Assembly (NCBI RefSeq): GCF_051401765.1
Contig: NW_027480423.1
Span: 17,360,001 to 17,424,000, forward strand
Direction of reading: 5' to 3'
DNA: 64,000 nt
Origin: Calliopsis andreniformis
Taxonomy: Eukaryota; Arthropoda; Insecta; Hymenoptera; Andrenidae
A model generated the notes under the pieces. It was not told the DNA's origin, did no database searches, and was given only the letters and a program-made list of their open reading frames with translations. The translations under genes were made by a program, and so were the position numbers. The stretch's first letter is position 1. Each line of letters opens with the position of its first letter. This document shows, one piece after another, positions 23,101-36,514 of this stretch.

Positions 23101-26100
23101 AGAAATGACCATTACATTCACACTGGTTGCAATTATTCCTGTTATACGATGGAAAAGCTGTTGTATTTTTATTGTGTTCTATGCTTCTGGCGTTTAATTC
23201 TAAGTCGCTAGCTATTTCATCTGGCGGAGCAACGACCTAGTGTGAAGCCTAGGTTGCCCGGAACGTAGAAATGACCATTACTTTCACACTGTTTGCTATT
23301 ATTCATTTTGTACGATGGAAAAGCTGTTGTATTTATATTGTATTTTATGCCTCTGGCGTTGACTTCTAAGGCCGTAGCTATTAGATGTGGTGGAGCAACG
23401 CCCTAGAGTGACGCCTAGGTTGCCCGGAACGTAGAAATGACCATTACTTTCGCAATGTTTGCAACTACTCATTTTATACGATGGAATAACTGTTGTACTT
23501 ATGTTGTATTTTATCCTTCTGGCGTTGAATTCAAAGTCCCTAGCTACTCGATCTGGTAGTCCAACGCCCTAGAGTGAAACCTAGGTTATCCGGAACGTAG
23601 AAATGACCAGTACATTCACACTGGTTGCTATTATTCGTTTTATACAATGGAAAAACTGTTATACTTATATTGTATTTTATGCTTCTGGCGTTGACTTCTT
23701 TGGCCCTAACTGTCCGATATGGTGGAACAACGCCCTAGAGTGAAGCCTAGGATGCCCGGAACGAAGAAATGACCATCACTTTCAAACTGGTTGCAATTAC
23801 TCCTGTTATATGATGGAAAAACTGTTGTATTTTTATTGCATTTTATGCATCGGGCATTGACTTCTAAGGTCGTAACTATTCAATCTGTTGGAGCAACGAC
23901 CTAGGGTGAAGCCTAGGTTGCCCGGAAAGTAGAAATGACCGTAACTTTCACACTGGTTGCAATTATTCGGTTTATACGATGGAAAAGCTGTTGCATCTTT
24001 ATTGTATTTTATTCTTCTGGCGTTGACTTCTAAGGCCGTAACTATTAGATGTGGTGGAGCAACGCCCTAGAGTGACGCCTAGGTTGCCCGGAACGTAGAA
24101 ATGACCATTACTTTCAAAATGTTTCCAATTATTCATTTTATACGCTGGAAAAACTCTTGTATTCATATTGTATTTTATGCTTCTGGCGTTGACTTCTAAG
24201 GTACTAACTATTCGATCTGGTGGATCAACGCCCTAGGGTGAAGCCTAGGTTGGCCGGAATGTAGAAATGTCCATAACTTTCACACTGGTTGCAATTATTC
24301 GTTTTATACGATGGAAAAGCTGTTGTATTTATATCGTATTTTATGCTTCTGGCGTTGACTTCTTAGGCCGTAACTATTCGGTCTGGTGGAGCAACGCCCT
24401 GGAGTGAAACCTAGGTTGCCGGGAACGTAGAATTGGCCATCACTTTCAAACTGGTTGCAATTATTCCTGTTATATGATGGAAACACTGTTGTATTTTTTT
24501 TGCATGTTATGGTTCGGGCGTAGACTTCTAAGGCCCTAACTATTCAGTCTGTTGGAGCAACGTCCTAGAGTGAGGCCTAGGTTGCCCGGAAAGTAGAAAT
24601 GACCATAAGTTTCATACTGGTTGCAATTATTCGTTTTATACGATGGAAAAACTGTTGTATTTATATTGTATTTTATGCTTCTGGCGTTGACTTCTAAGGC
24701 ACTAACAATTCGAGCTGGTGGAGGAACGCCCTACAGTGAAGCCTAGGTTGCCCGGAACGTAGAATTGGCCATCACTTTCAAACTGGTTGCAATTATTCCT
24801 GTTATGTGATGGAAACACTGTTGTATTCTAATTGCATTTTATGGTTCGGGCGTTGACTTCTAAGGCCCTAACTATTCAATCCGTTGGAGCAACGCCCTAG
24901 GGTGAAGTCTAGGTGGCTCGGAGAGTAGAAATGACCATAAGTTTCATACTGGTTGCAATTATTCGTTTTATACGATGGAAACGCTGTTGTATTTATATTG
25001 TACTTTATGCCTCTGGCGTTGACTTCTAAGGCCGTAGCTATTAGAGGGGGTGTAGCAACGCCCTAGAGTGACGCCTGGGGTGCTCGGAACGTAGAAATGA
25101 CCATTACTTTCACACTGGTTGCAATTATTCGTTTTAAACGATGGAAAAACTGTTGTATTTATATTGTATTTTATGCTTCTGGCTTTGAATTCTAAGGCCC
25201 TAGCTGTTCGATCTAGTGGAGCAACGCCCTAGAGTGAAGCCAAGGTTGCTCGGAAAGTAGAAATGACCATAAGTTTCATACTGGTTGCAATTATTCGTTT
25301 TATACGATGGAAAAACTGTTGTATTTATATTGTATTTTATGCTTCTGGCGTTTACTTCTAAGGACATAACTATTCAATCTGTTGGAGCAACGCCATAGGG
25401 TGAAGCCTAGGTTGCTCGGAAAGTAGAAATGATCATAAGTTTCATACTGGTTGCAATTATTCGTTTTATACGATGGAAAAGCTGTTGTATTTATATTGTG
25501 TTTTATGATTTTGGCGTTGACTTCTAAGGCACTAACTATTCGATCTGTTGGAGCAACGCCCTAGAGAGAAGCCTAGGTTGCCCGGGACGTAGAATTGGCC
25601 ATCACTTTCAAACTGGTTGCAATTATTCCTGTTATATGATGGAAGCACTGTTGTATTTTAATTGCATTTTATGCTTCGGGCGTTGACTTCTAAGGCCCTA
25701 ACAATTCAATCTGTTGGAGCAACGCCTCGGGTGAAGCCTAGCTTGCTAGGAAAGTAGAAATGAACATAAGTTTCATACTGGTTGCAATTATTCGTTTTTA
25801 CGATGGAAAAGCTGTTGTATTTATATCGTATTTTATGCTTCTGGCGTTGACTTCTTGGGCCGTAACTATTCGGTCTGGTGGAGCACCGCCCTGGAGTGTA
25901 ACCTAGGTTGCCCGGAACGTAGAATTGGCCATCACTTTCAAACTGGTTGAAATTATTCCTGTTATATGATCGAAACACTGTTGTATTTTTTTTGCATTTT
26001 ATGGTTCGGGCGTTGACTTCTAAGGCCCTAACTATTCAATCCGTTGGAGCAACGCCCTAGAGTGACGCCTAGGGTGCTTGGAACGTAGAAATGACCATTA

Positions 26101-26889
26101 CTTTCACACTGGTTGCAATTATTCGTTTTATACGATGGAAAAACTGTTGTATTTATATTGTATTTTATGCTTCTGGCGTTGACTTCAAAGGCACTGACTA
26201 TTCGATCTGGTGGAGCAACGCCCTAGAGTGAAGCCTAGGTTCCTCGGAATGTGGAAATGACCATTACTTTCACACTGGTTGCAATTATTCGTTTTATACG
26301 ATGGAAAAGCTGTTGTATTTATATCGTATTTTATGCTTCTGGCGTTTACTTCTAAGGACCTAACTATTAGATCTGGTGGAGCAACGCCCTCGAGTGAAGC
26401 CTAGGTTGCTCGGAATGTGGAAATGACCATAACTTTCACACTGGTTGCAATTATTCGTTTTATACGATGGAATAGCTGTTGTATTTATATCGTATTTTAT
26501 GCTTCTGGCGTTGACTTCTTAGGCCGTAACTATTCGGTCTGGTGGAGCAACGCACTGGAGTGAAACCTAGGTTGCCCGGAACGTAGAATTGGCCATCACT
26601 TTCAAACTGGTTGCAATTATTCGTTTTATACGATGCAAACGCTGTTGTATTTATATCGTATCTTATGCTTATGGCGTTTACTTCTAAGGACCTAACTATT
26701 CGATCAGGTGGAGTAACGCGCTAGAGTGAATCCTAGGTTGCTGGGAATGTAGAAATGACCATAACTTTCACACTGGTTGCAATTATTCGTTTTATTCGAT
26801 GGAAACGCTGTTGTATTTATATCGTATTTTATGCTTCTGGCGTTTACTTCTAAGGACATAACTATTCAATCTGTTGGAGCAACCCCATA
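20136..26889 (+). repeat. Long HOR, copy 2
   Basis: It begins in mid-monomer: gtatcatactggttgca of the previous unit's last monomer runs straight into aattgttcctgc, which belongs to the first monomer of the unit. It follows copy 1 in order, with the additional two monomers at about 25,815-26,146. It ends at the accccatag shared with 19,752 and 32,697, after which the array jumps back to the equivalent of 21,082. From 21,082 onward it is almost identical to copy 3. Confidence 0.87.
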
Positions 26890-29800
26890 GGGTGAAGTCT
26901 AGGTTGCCCGGAAAGTAGAAATGACCATAACTTTCATCCTGGTTGCAATTATTCGTTTTATATGATGGTAAAACTGTTGTACTTTTATTGCATTTTATGC
27001 TTCGGGCATTGACTTCTAAGGCCCTAACTATTCAATCTGTTGGAGCAACGCCCTAGGGTGAAGCCTAGGTTGCCCGGAAAGTAGAAATGACCATAACTTT
27101 CATCCTGGTCGCAATTATTCGTTTTATATGATGGTAAAACTGTTGTATTTATAATGTATTTTATGATTCTGGCGTTGACTTCTAAGGCCCTAGCTATTCG
27201 GTTTGGTGGAGCAACGCCCTAGAGTGGAACCTAGGTTGCCCGGTACGTAGAAATGACCATTACTTTCACACTGTTTGCAAATATACATTATATATAATGG
27301 AAAATCTGTTGTATTTATGTTGTATTTTAAGCTTCTGGCGTTGACTTCTTAGGCCCTAACTATTTGATCTTGTGGAGCACCGCCCTAGAGTGAAGCCTAT
27401 CTTGCCCGAAACGTAGAAATGACGATAACTTCCACACTGGTTGCAATTATTCGCTTTATACGATGCAAAAGCTGTTGTATTCATATCGTATTTTATGCTT
27501 CTGGCGTTGACTCCTTAGGCCCTAACTATTCCATCTGGTGGAACAACGCCCTAGGGTAAAGCACAGATTGCGCGGAACGTAGAAATGACCATAACTTTCA
27601 CACTGGTAGCAATTATTCGTTTTGTACGATGGAAAAACTGTTTTATTTATTTTGTATTTTATGCTTCGGGCGTTGACTTCTAAGGCCCTAACTATTCAAT
27701 CTGGTGGAGCAACGCCCTAGAGTGAAGCCTAGGTTGCCCGGAACGTAGAAACGACCATAACTTTCACACTGGTTTCAATTATTCGTTTTATACGATGGAA
27801 AAACTGTTGCATCTTTATCGTATTTTATGCTTCTGGCGTGGACTTCTAAGGCCCTAACTATTCGATCTGGTGGAGCAACGCCCTAGAGCGAAGCCTAGGC
27901 TGCCCGGAACGTAGAAATGACCATAACTTTCGCACTGGTTGCAAATATTCCTGTTCTACGATGGACAAACTGTTGTATTTATATCGTATTTTATACTTCT
28001 GGCGTTGACTTCTAAGGACCTAACTATTCGATCTGGTGGAGCAACGCTCTAGAGTGATGTCTAGGTTGCTCGGAATGTAGGAATGACCATAAATTTCACA
28101 CTGGTTTCAATTATTCGTTTTATACGATGGAAAAACTGTTGCATCTTTATCGTATTTTATGCTTCTGGCGTGGACTTCTAAGGCCCTAACTATTCGATCT
28201 GGTGGAGCAACGCCCTAGAGCGAAGCCTAGGTTGCCCGGAACGTAGAAATGACCATTACTTTTACACTGGTAGCAATTATTCGTTCTATACAATGGAAAA
28301 ACTGTTCTATTTATTTTGTATTTTATGCTTCGGGCGTTGACTTCTAACGCCCTAACTGATTGATCTGGTGGAGCAACGCTCTAGAGTGAAGCCTAGATTG
28401 CCCGGAACGTTGAAATGACCATAACCTTCACACTGGTTGCTATTATTCGTTCTATACGATGGAAAAACTGTTATATTTATATTGTATTTTATTCTTATGG
28501 CGTTGACTTCTTAGGGCCTAACTATTCGATCTGGTGGAGCAACGCCCTAGAGTGAATCCTAGGTAGCCCGAAACGTAGAAATGACCATTACATTCACACT
28601 GGTTGCAATTATTCGTTTTATACGATGGAAAAACTGTTGCATCTTTACCGTATTTTATGCTTCTGGCGTGGACTTCTAAGGCCCTAACTATTCGATCTGG
28701 TGGAGCAACGCCCTAGAGTGAAACCTAGGTTGCCCGGAACGTAGAAATGACCATAACTTTTACACTGGTTGCAATTATTCGTTTTATACGATGGAAAAAC
28801 TGTTGCATCTTTATCGTATTTTATGCTTCTGGCGAGGACTTCTAAGGCCCTAGCTATTCGATCTGGTGGAGCAACGCCCTAGAGTGAATCCTAGGTTGCC
28901 CCGAACGTAGAAATGACCATTACATTCACACTGGTTGCAATTATTCCTGTTATACGATGGAAAAGCTGTTGTATTTTTATTGTGTTCTATGCTTCTGGCG
29001 TTTAATTCTAAGTCGCTAGCTATTTCATCTGGCGGAGCAACGACCTAGTGTGAAGCCTAGGTTGCCCGGAACGTAGAAATGACCATTACTTTCACACTGT
29101 TTGCTATTATTCATTTTGTACGATGGAAAAGCTGTTGTATTTATATTGTATTTTATGCCTCTGGCGTTGACTTCTAAGGCCGTAGCTATTAGATGTGGTG
29201 GAGCAACGCCCTAGAGTGACGCCTAGGTTGCCCGGAACGTAGAAATGACCATTACTTTCGCAATGTTTGCAACTACTCATTTTATACGATGGAATAACTG
29301 TTGTACTTATGTTGTATTTTATCCTTCTGGCGTTGAATTCAAAGTCCCTAGCTACTCGATCTGGTAGTCCAACGCCCTAGAGTGAAACCTAGGTTATCCG
29401 GAACGTAGAAATGACCAGTACATTCACACTGGTTGCTATTATTCGTTTTATACAATGGAAAAACTGTTATACTTATATTGTATTTTATGCTTCTGGCGTT
29501 GACTTCTTTAGCCCTAACTGTCCGATATGGTGGAACAACGCCCTAGAGTGAAGCCTAGGATGCCCGGAACGAAGAAATGACCATCACTTTCAAACTGGTT
29601 GCAATTACTCCTGTTATATGATGGAAAAACTGTTGTATTTTTATTGCATTTTATGCATCGGGCATTGACTTCTAAGGTCGTAACTATTCAATCTGTTGGA
29701 GCAACGACCTAGGGTGAAGCCTAGGTTGCCCGGAAAGTAGAAATGACCGTAACTTTCACACTGGTTGCAATTATTCGGTTTATACGATGGAAAAGCTGTT

Positions 29801-32800
29801 GCATCTTTATTGTATTTTATTCTTCTGGCGTTGACTTCTAAGGCCGTAACTATTAGATGTGGTGGAGCAACGCCCTAGAGTGACGCCTAGGTTGCCCGGA
29901 ACGTAGAAATGACCATTACTTTCAAAATGTTTCCAATTATTCATTTTATACGCTGGAAAAACTCTTGTATTCATATTGTATTTTATGCTTCTGGCGTTGA
30001 CTTCTAAGGTACTAACTATTCGATCTGGTGGATCAACGCCCTAGGGTGAAGCCTAGGTTGGCCGGAATGTAGAAATGTCCATAACTTTCACACTGGTTGC
30101 AATTATTCGTTTTATACGATGGAAAAGCTGTTGTATTTATATCGTATTTTATGCTTCTGGCGTTGACTTCTTAGGCCGTAACTATTCGGTCTGGTGGAGC
30201 AACGCCCTGGAGTGAAACCTAGGTTGCCGGGAACGTAGAATTGGCCATCACTTTCAAACTGGTTGCAATTATTCCTGTTATATGATGGAAACACTGTTGT
30301 ATTTTTTTTGCATGTTATGGTTCGGGCGTAGACTTCTAAGGCCCTAACTATTCAGTCTGTTGGAGCAACGTCCTAGAGTGAGGCCTAGGTTGCCCGGAAA
30401 GTAGAAATGACCATAAGTTTCATACTGGTTGCAATTATTCGTTTTATACGATGGAAAAACTGTTGTATTTATATTGTATTTTATGCTTCTGGCGTTGACT
30501 TCTAAGCCACTAACAATTCGAGCTGGTGGAGGAACGCCCTACAGTGAAGCCTAGGTTGCCCGGAACGTAGAATTGGCCATCACTTTCAAACTGGTTGCAA
30601 TTATTCCTGTTATGTGATGGAAACACTGTTGTATTCTAATTGCATTTTATGGTTCGGGCGTTGACTTCTAAGGCCCTAACTATTCAATCCGTTGGAGCAA
30701 CGCCCTAGGGTGAAGTCTAGGTGGCTCGGAGAGTAGAAATGACCATAAGTTTCATACTGGTTGCAATTATTCGTTTTATACGATGGAAACGCTGTTGTAT
30801 TTATATTGTACTTTATGCCTCTGGCGTTGACTTCTAAGGCCGTAGCTATTAGAGGGGGTGTAGCAACGCCCTAGAGTGACGCCTGGGGTGCTCGGAACGT
30901 AGAAATGACCATTACTTTCACACTGGTTGCAATTATTCGTTTTAAACGATGGAAAAACTGTTGTATTTATATTGTATTTTATGCTTCTGGCTTTGAATTC
31001 TAAGGCCCTAGCTGTTCGATCTAGTGGAGCAACGCCCTAGAGTGAAGCCAAGGTTGCTCGGAAAGTAGAAATGACCATAAGTTTCATACTGGTTGCAATT
31101 ATTCGTTTTATACGATGGAAAAACTGTTGTATTTATATTGTATTTTATGCTTCTGGCGTTTACTTCTAAGGACATAACTATTCAATCTGTTGGAGCAACG
31201 CCATAGGGTGAAGCCTAGGTTGCTCGGAAAGTAGAAATGATCATAAGTTTCATACTGGTTGCAATTATTCGTTTTATACGATGGAAAAGCTGTTGTATTT
31301 ATATTGTGTTTTATGATTTTGGCGTTGACTTCTAAGGCACTAACTATTCGATCTGTTGGAGCAACGCCCTAGAGAGAAGCCTAGGTTGCCCGGGACGTAG
31401 AATTGGCCATCACTTTCAAACTGGTTGCAATTATTCCTGTTATATGATGGAAGCACTGTTGTATTTTAATTGCATTTTATGCTTCGGGCGTTGACTTCTA
31501 AGGCCCTAACAATTCAATCTGTTGGAGCAACGCCTCGGGTGAAGCCTAGCTTGCTAGGAAAGTAGAAATGAACATAAGTTTCATACTGGTTGCAATTATT
31601 CGTTTTTACGATGGAAAAGCTGTTGTATTTATATCGTATTTTATGCTTCTGGCGTTGACTTCTTGGGCCGTAACTATTCGGTCTGGTGGAGCACCGCCCT
31701 GGAGTGTAACCTAGGTTGCCCGGAACGTAGAATTGGCCATCACTTTCAAACTGGTTGAAATTATTCCTGTTATATGATCGAAACACTGTTGTATTTTTTT
31801 TGCATTTTATGGTTCGGGCGTTGACTTCTAAGGCCCTAACTATTCAATCCGTTGGAGCAACGCCCTAGAGTGACGCCTAGGGTGCTTGGAACGTAGAAAT
31901 GACCATTACTTTCACACTGGTTGCAATTATTCGTTTTATACGATGGAAAAACTGTTGTATTTATATTGTATTTTATGCTTCTGGCGTTGACTTCAAAGGC
32001 ACTGACTATTCGATCTGGTGGAGCAACGCCCTAGAGTGAAGCCTAGGTTCCTCGGAATGTGGAAATGACCATTACTTTCACACTGGTTGCAATTATTCGT
32101 TTTATACGATGGAAAAGCTGTTGTATTTATATCGTATTTTATGCTTCTGGCGTTTACTTCTAAGGACCTAACTATTAGATCTGGTGGAGCAACGCCCTCG
32201 AGTGAAGCCTAGGTTGCTCGGAATGTGGAAATGACCATAACTTTCACACTGGTTGCAATTATTCGTTTTATACGATGGAATAGCTGTTGTATTTATATCG
32301 TATTTTATGCTTCTGGCGTTGACTTCTTAGGCCGTAACTATTCGGTCTGGTGGAGCAACGCACTGGAGTGAAACCTAGGTTGCCCGGAACGTAGAATTGG
32401 CCATCACTTTCAAACTGGTTGCAATTATTCGTTTTATACGATGCAAACGCTGTTGTATTTATATCGTATCTTATGCTTATGGCGTTTACTTCTAAGGACC
32501 TAACTATTCGATCAGGTGGAGTAACGCGCTAGAGTGAATCCTAGGTTGCTGGGAATGTAGAAATGACCATAACTTTCACACTGGTTGCAATTATTCGTTT
32601 TATTCGATGGAAACGCTGTTGTATTTATATCGTATTTTATGCTTCTGGCGTTTACTTCTAAGGACATAACTATTCAATCTGTTGGAGCAACCCCATAGGG
32701 TGAAGCCTAGGTTGCTCGGGAAGTAGAAATGACCATAAGTTTCATACTGGTTGCAATTATTCGTTTTATACGATGGAAAAGCTGTTGTATTTATATTGTG

Positions 32801-33070
32801 TTTTATGCTTTTGGCGTTGACTTCTAAGGCACTAACTATTCGATCTGGTGGAGCAACGCCCTAGAGTGAAGCCTAGGTTGCCCGGGACGTAGAATTGGTA
32901 TTCACTTTCAAGCTGGTTGCAATTATTCCTGTTATATTATGGTAACACTGTTGTATTTTTATTGCATTTTATGCTTCGGGCGTTGACTTCTAAGGCCCTA
33001 ACCATTCAATCTGTTGGAGCAACGCCCTAGGGTGAAGCCTAGGTTGCTCGGAAGGTAGAAATGACCATAA
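26890..33070 (+). repeat. Long HOR, copy 3 (lacks the first 0.95 kb)
   Basis: It starts with gggtgaagtctaggttgccc, matching 21,082, and tracks copy 2 at a constant 5,808-bp shift (35 monomers minus 2 bp) to 32,697. Two 165-bp monomers in the unit explain the missing 2 bp. I noticed only a couple of single-base differences, for example aagccac at about 30,507 against aaggcac at 24,698, and ctttagccc near 29,509 against ctttggccc. Beyond 32,697 it continues like the end of copy 1 (19,753-20,135), so it preserves the unit end that copy 2 lost. Confidence 0.87.
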
Positions 33071-33857
33071 GTATCATACTGGTTGCAATTATTCGTTTTA
33101 TACGATGGAAAAACTGTTGTATTTATATTGTATTTTATGCTTTTGGCGTTGACTTCTAAGGCCCTAGCTGTTCGATCTAGTGGAGCAACGCCCTAGAGTG
33201 AAGCCTAGGTTGCCCGGAACGTAGAATTGGCCATCACTTTCAAACTGGTTACACTTATTCGTTTTATACGATGCAAACGCTGTTGTATTTATATCGTATT
33301 TTATGCTTATGGCGTTTACTTCTAAGGACCTAACTATTCGATCTGGTGGAGCAACGCGCTAGAGTGGATCCTAGGTTGCTCGGAATGTAGAAATGACCAT
33401 AACTTTCACACTGGTTGCAATTATTCGTTTTATACGATGGAAACGCTGTTGTATTTATATTGTACTTTATGCCTCTGGCGTTGACTTCTAAGGCCGTAGC
33501 TATTAGATGTGGTGGAGCAACGCCCTAGAGTGACGCCTAGGGTGCTCGGAACGTAGAAATGGCCATTACTTTCACACTGGTTGCAATTATTCTTTTTATA
33601 CGATGGAAAAGCTGTTGTATTTTTATTGCATTTTATGCTTCGGGCGTTGACTTCTAAGGCTCTAACTATTCAATCTGTTGGAGCAACGCCCTAGGGTGAA
33701 GCCTAGGTTGCTCGGAAAGTAGAAATGACCATAAGTATCATACTGGTTGCAATTATTCGTTTTATACGATGGAACAACTGTTGTATTTATATTGTATTTT
33801 ATGCTTCTGGCGTTGACTTCTAAGGCCCTAGCTGTTCGATCTAGTGGAGCAACGCCC
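33071..33857 (+). repeat. Transition between long-HOR and P-type HOR domains
   Basis: About five monomers. One has a gttacacttattcg variant and gatgcaaacgctg; the next starts gagtggatcctagg, followed by tgtactttatgcctctgg. These F and G types reappear at 60,924-61,255 and at 63,746 to the window end, in the right domain. The last two monomers (33,529 and 33,692) are a compound one and a W type with gaacaactg. No non-satellite sequence is found at the boundary. Confidence 0.75.
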
Positions 33858-36514
33858 TAGAGTGAAGCCCACGTTGCCCGGAAAGGAGAAATGGCCATCA
33901 CGTTCAAACGGGTTGCAATTAATCCTTTTATACGATGGAAAAGCTGTTGTATTTATATCGTATTTTATGCTTCTGGCGTTTACTTCTAAGGACCAAACTA
34001 TTCGATCTGGTGGAGCAACGCACTAGAGTGAAGCCTAGGTTCCTCGGAATGTGGAAATGACCATAACTTTCACACTGGTTACAATTATTCGTTTTATACG
34101 ATGGAGACGCTGTTGTATTTATATTGTATTTTATGCCTCTGGCGTTGACTTCTAAGGTCGTAGCTATTAGATGTGGTGGAGCAACGCCCTAGAGTGACGC
34201 CTAGGGTGCTTGGAACGTAGAAATGACCATTACTTTCACACTGGTGGCAATTATTCGTTTTATACGATGGAAAAGCTGTTGTGTTTATATCGTATTTTAT
34301 GCTTCCGGCGTTGACTTCTTAGGCCGTAACTATTCGGTCTGGTGGAGCAACGCCCTGGAGTGAAACCTAGGTTCCCCGGAACGTAGAATTGGCCATCACT
34401 TTCAAACTGGTTGCAATTATTCCTGTTATATGGTGGAAACACTGTTGTATTTTTTTTGCATTTTATGATTCGGGCGTTGACTTCTAAGGCCCTAACTATT
34501 CAATATGTTGGAGCAACGCCCTAGGGTGAAGCCTAGGTTGCTCGGAAAGTAGAAATGACCATAAGTTTCATACTGGTTGCAATTATTCGTTTTATACGAT
34601 GGAAAAACTGTTGTATTTATATTGTATTTTATGCTTCTGGCGCTGACTTCTAAGGCACTAACTATTCGATCTGGTGGAGCAACGCCCTAGAGTGAAGCCT
34701 AGGTTGCCCGGAAGGTAGAATTGGCCCTCACTGTCAAACTGGTTGCAATTATTCGTTTTATACGATGGAAAGACTGTTGTATTTATATTGTATTTTATGC
34801 TTCTGGCGTTGACTTCAAAGGCAATAACTATTCGATCTGGTGGAGCAACGCCCTAGAGTGAAGCCTAGGTTGCCCGGGACGTAGAATTGGCCATCACTTT
34901 CAAACTAGTTGCAATTATTCCTGTTATATTATGGAAACACTGTTGCATTTTTATTGCATTTTATGCTTCGGGCGTTGACTTCTAAGGCCCTAACTATTCA
35001 ATCTGTTGGAGCAACGCCCTAGGGTGAAGCCTAGGTTGCTCGGAAAGTAGAAATGACCATAAGTATCATACTGGTTGCAATTATTCGTTTTATACGATGG
35101 AAAAACTGTTGTATTTGTGTTGTATTTTATGCTTCTGGCGTTGACTTCTAAGGCCCTAGCTGTTCGATCTAGTGGAGCAACGCCCTATCGTGAAGCCTAG
35201 GTTGCCCGGAACGTAGAATTGGCCATCACTTTCAAACTGGTTACAATTATTCGTTTTATACGATGCAAACGCTATTGTATTTATATCGTATTTTATGCTT
35301 CTGGCGTTTACTTCTAAGGCACTAACTATTTGATCTGGTGGAGCAACGCCCTAGAGTGAAGCCTAGGTTGCTCGGAAAGTAGAAATGACCATCAGCTTCA
35401 TACTGGTTGCAATTATTCGTTTTATACGATGGAAAAACTGTTGTATTTATATTGTATTTTATGCTTCTGGCGTTGACTTCTAAGGCACTAACTATTCGAT
35501 CTGGTGGAGCAACGCCCTAGAGTGAAGCCTAGGTTGCCCGGAACGTAGAATTGGCAATCACTTTCAAATTGGTTGCAATTAATCTTGTTATACGATGGAA
35601 AAACTGTTGTATTTTTATTGCATTTTATGCTTCTGGCGTTCACTTCTTAGGCCCTAACTATTCGACCTGATGGAACAACAGCCTAGGGTGAAGCCTAGCT
35701 TGCCCGGAACGTAGAAATGACCATTACTTTCACACTGTTTGCAATTATTCCTTTTATACGATGGAAAAGCTGTTGTATTTATAACGCATTTTATGCTTCT
35801 GGCGTTGACTTCTTAGGACGTAACTATTCGGTCTGGTGGAGCAACGCGCTGGAGTGAAACCTTGGTTGCCCGGAACGTAGAATTGGCCATCACTTTCAAA
35901 CTGGTTGCAATTATTCCTGATATATGATGGAAACACTGTTGTATTTTTTTTGCATTTTATGGTTCGGGCGTTGACTTCTAGGGCCCTAACTATTCAATCT
36001 GTTGGAGCAACGCCCTAGGGTGAAGCCTAGGTTGCTCGGAAAGTAGAAATGACCATAAGTTTCATACTGGTTGCAATTATTCGTTTTATACGATGGAAAA
36101 ACTGTTGTATTTATATTGTATTTTATGCTTCTGGCGTTGACTTCTAAGGCACTATCTATTCGATCTGGTGGAGCAACGCCCTAGAGCGAAGCCTAGGTTG
36201 CCCGGAACGTAGAATTGGCCATCACTTCCAAACTGGTTGCAATTATTCCTGTTATATGATGGAAACACTGTTGTGTTTTTTTTTGCATTTTATTGTTCGG
36301 GCGTTGACGTCTAAGGCCCTAACTATTCAATCTGTTGGAGCAACGCCATAGGGTGAAGCCTAGGTTGCTCGGAAAGTAGAAATGACCATAAGTATCATAC
36401 TGGTTGCAATTATTCGTTTTATACGATGGAAAAACTGTTGTATTTATATTGTATTTTATGCTTCTGGCGTTGACTTCTAAGGCCCTAGCTGTTCGATCTA
36501 GTGGAGCAACGCCC
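33858..36514 (+). repeat. HOR unit 1, 16-mer
   Basis: Order by eye: P Q R S T U V2 W2 F M Y Z A B C D. V2 (34,852) has aaactagttgc and a gcatttttattgc stretch; W2 (35,018) has gtatttgtgttg; F (35,184) has ggttacaattattcg and gatgcaaacgctattg. The unit retains F and two monomers that units 3 and 9 lack, so it looks closer to an ancestral arrangement. It ends with D passing directly into the next P. Confidence 0.85.
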
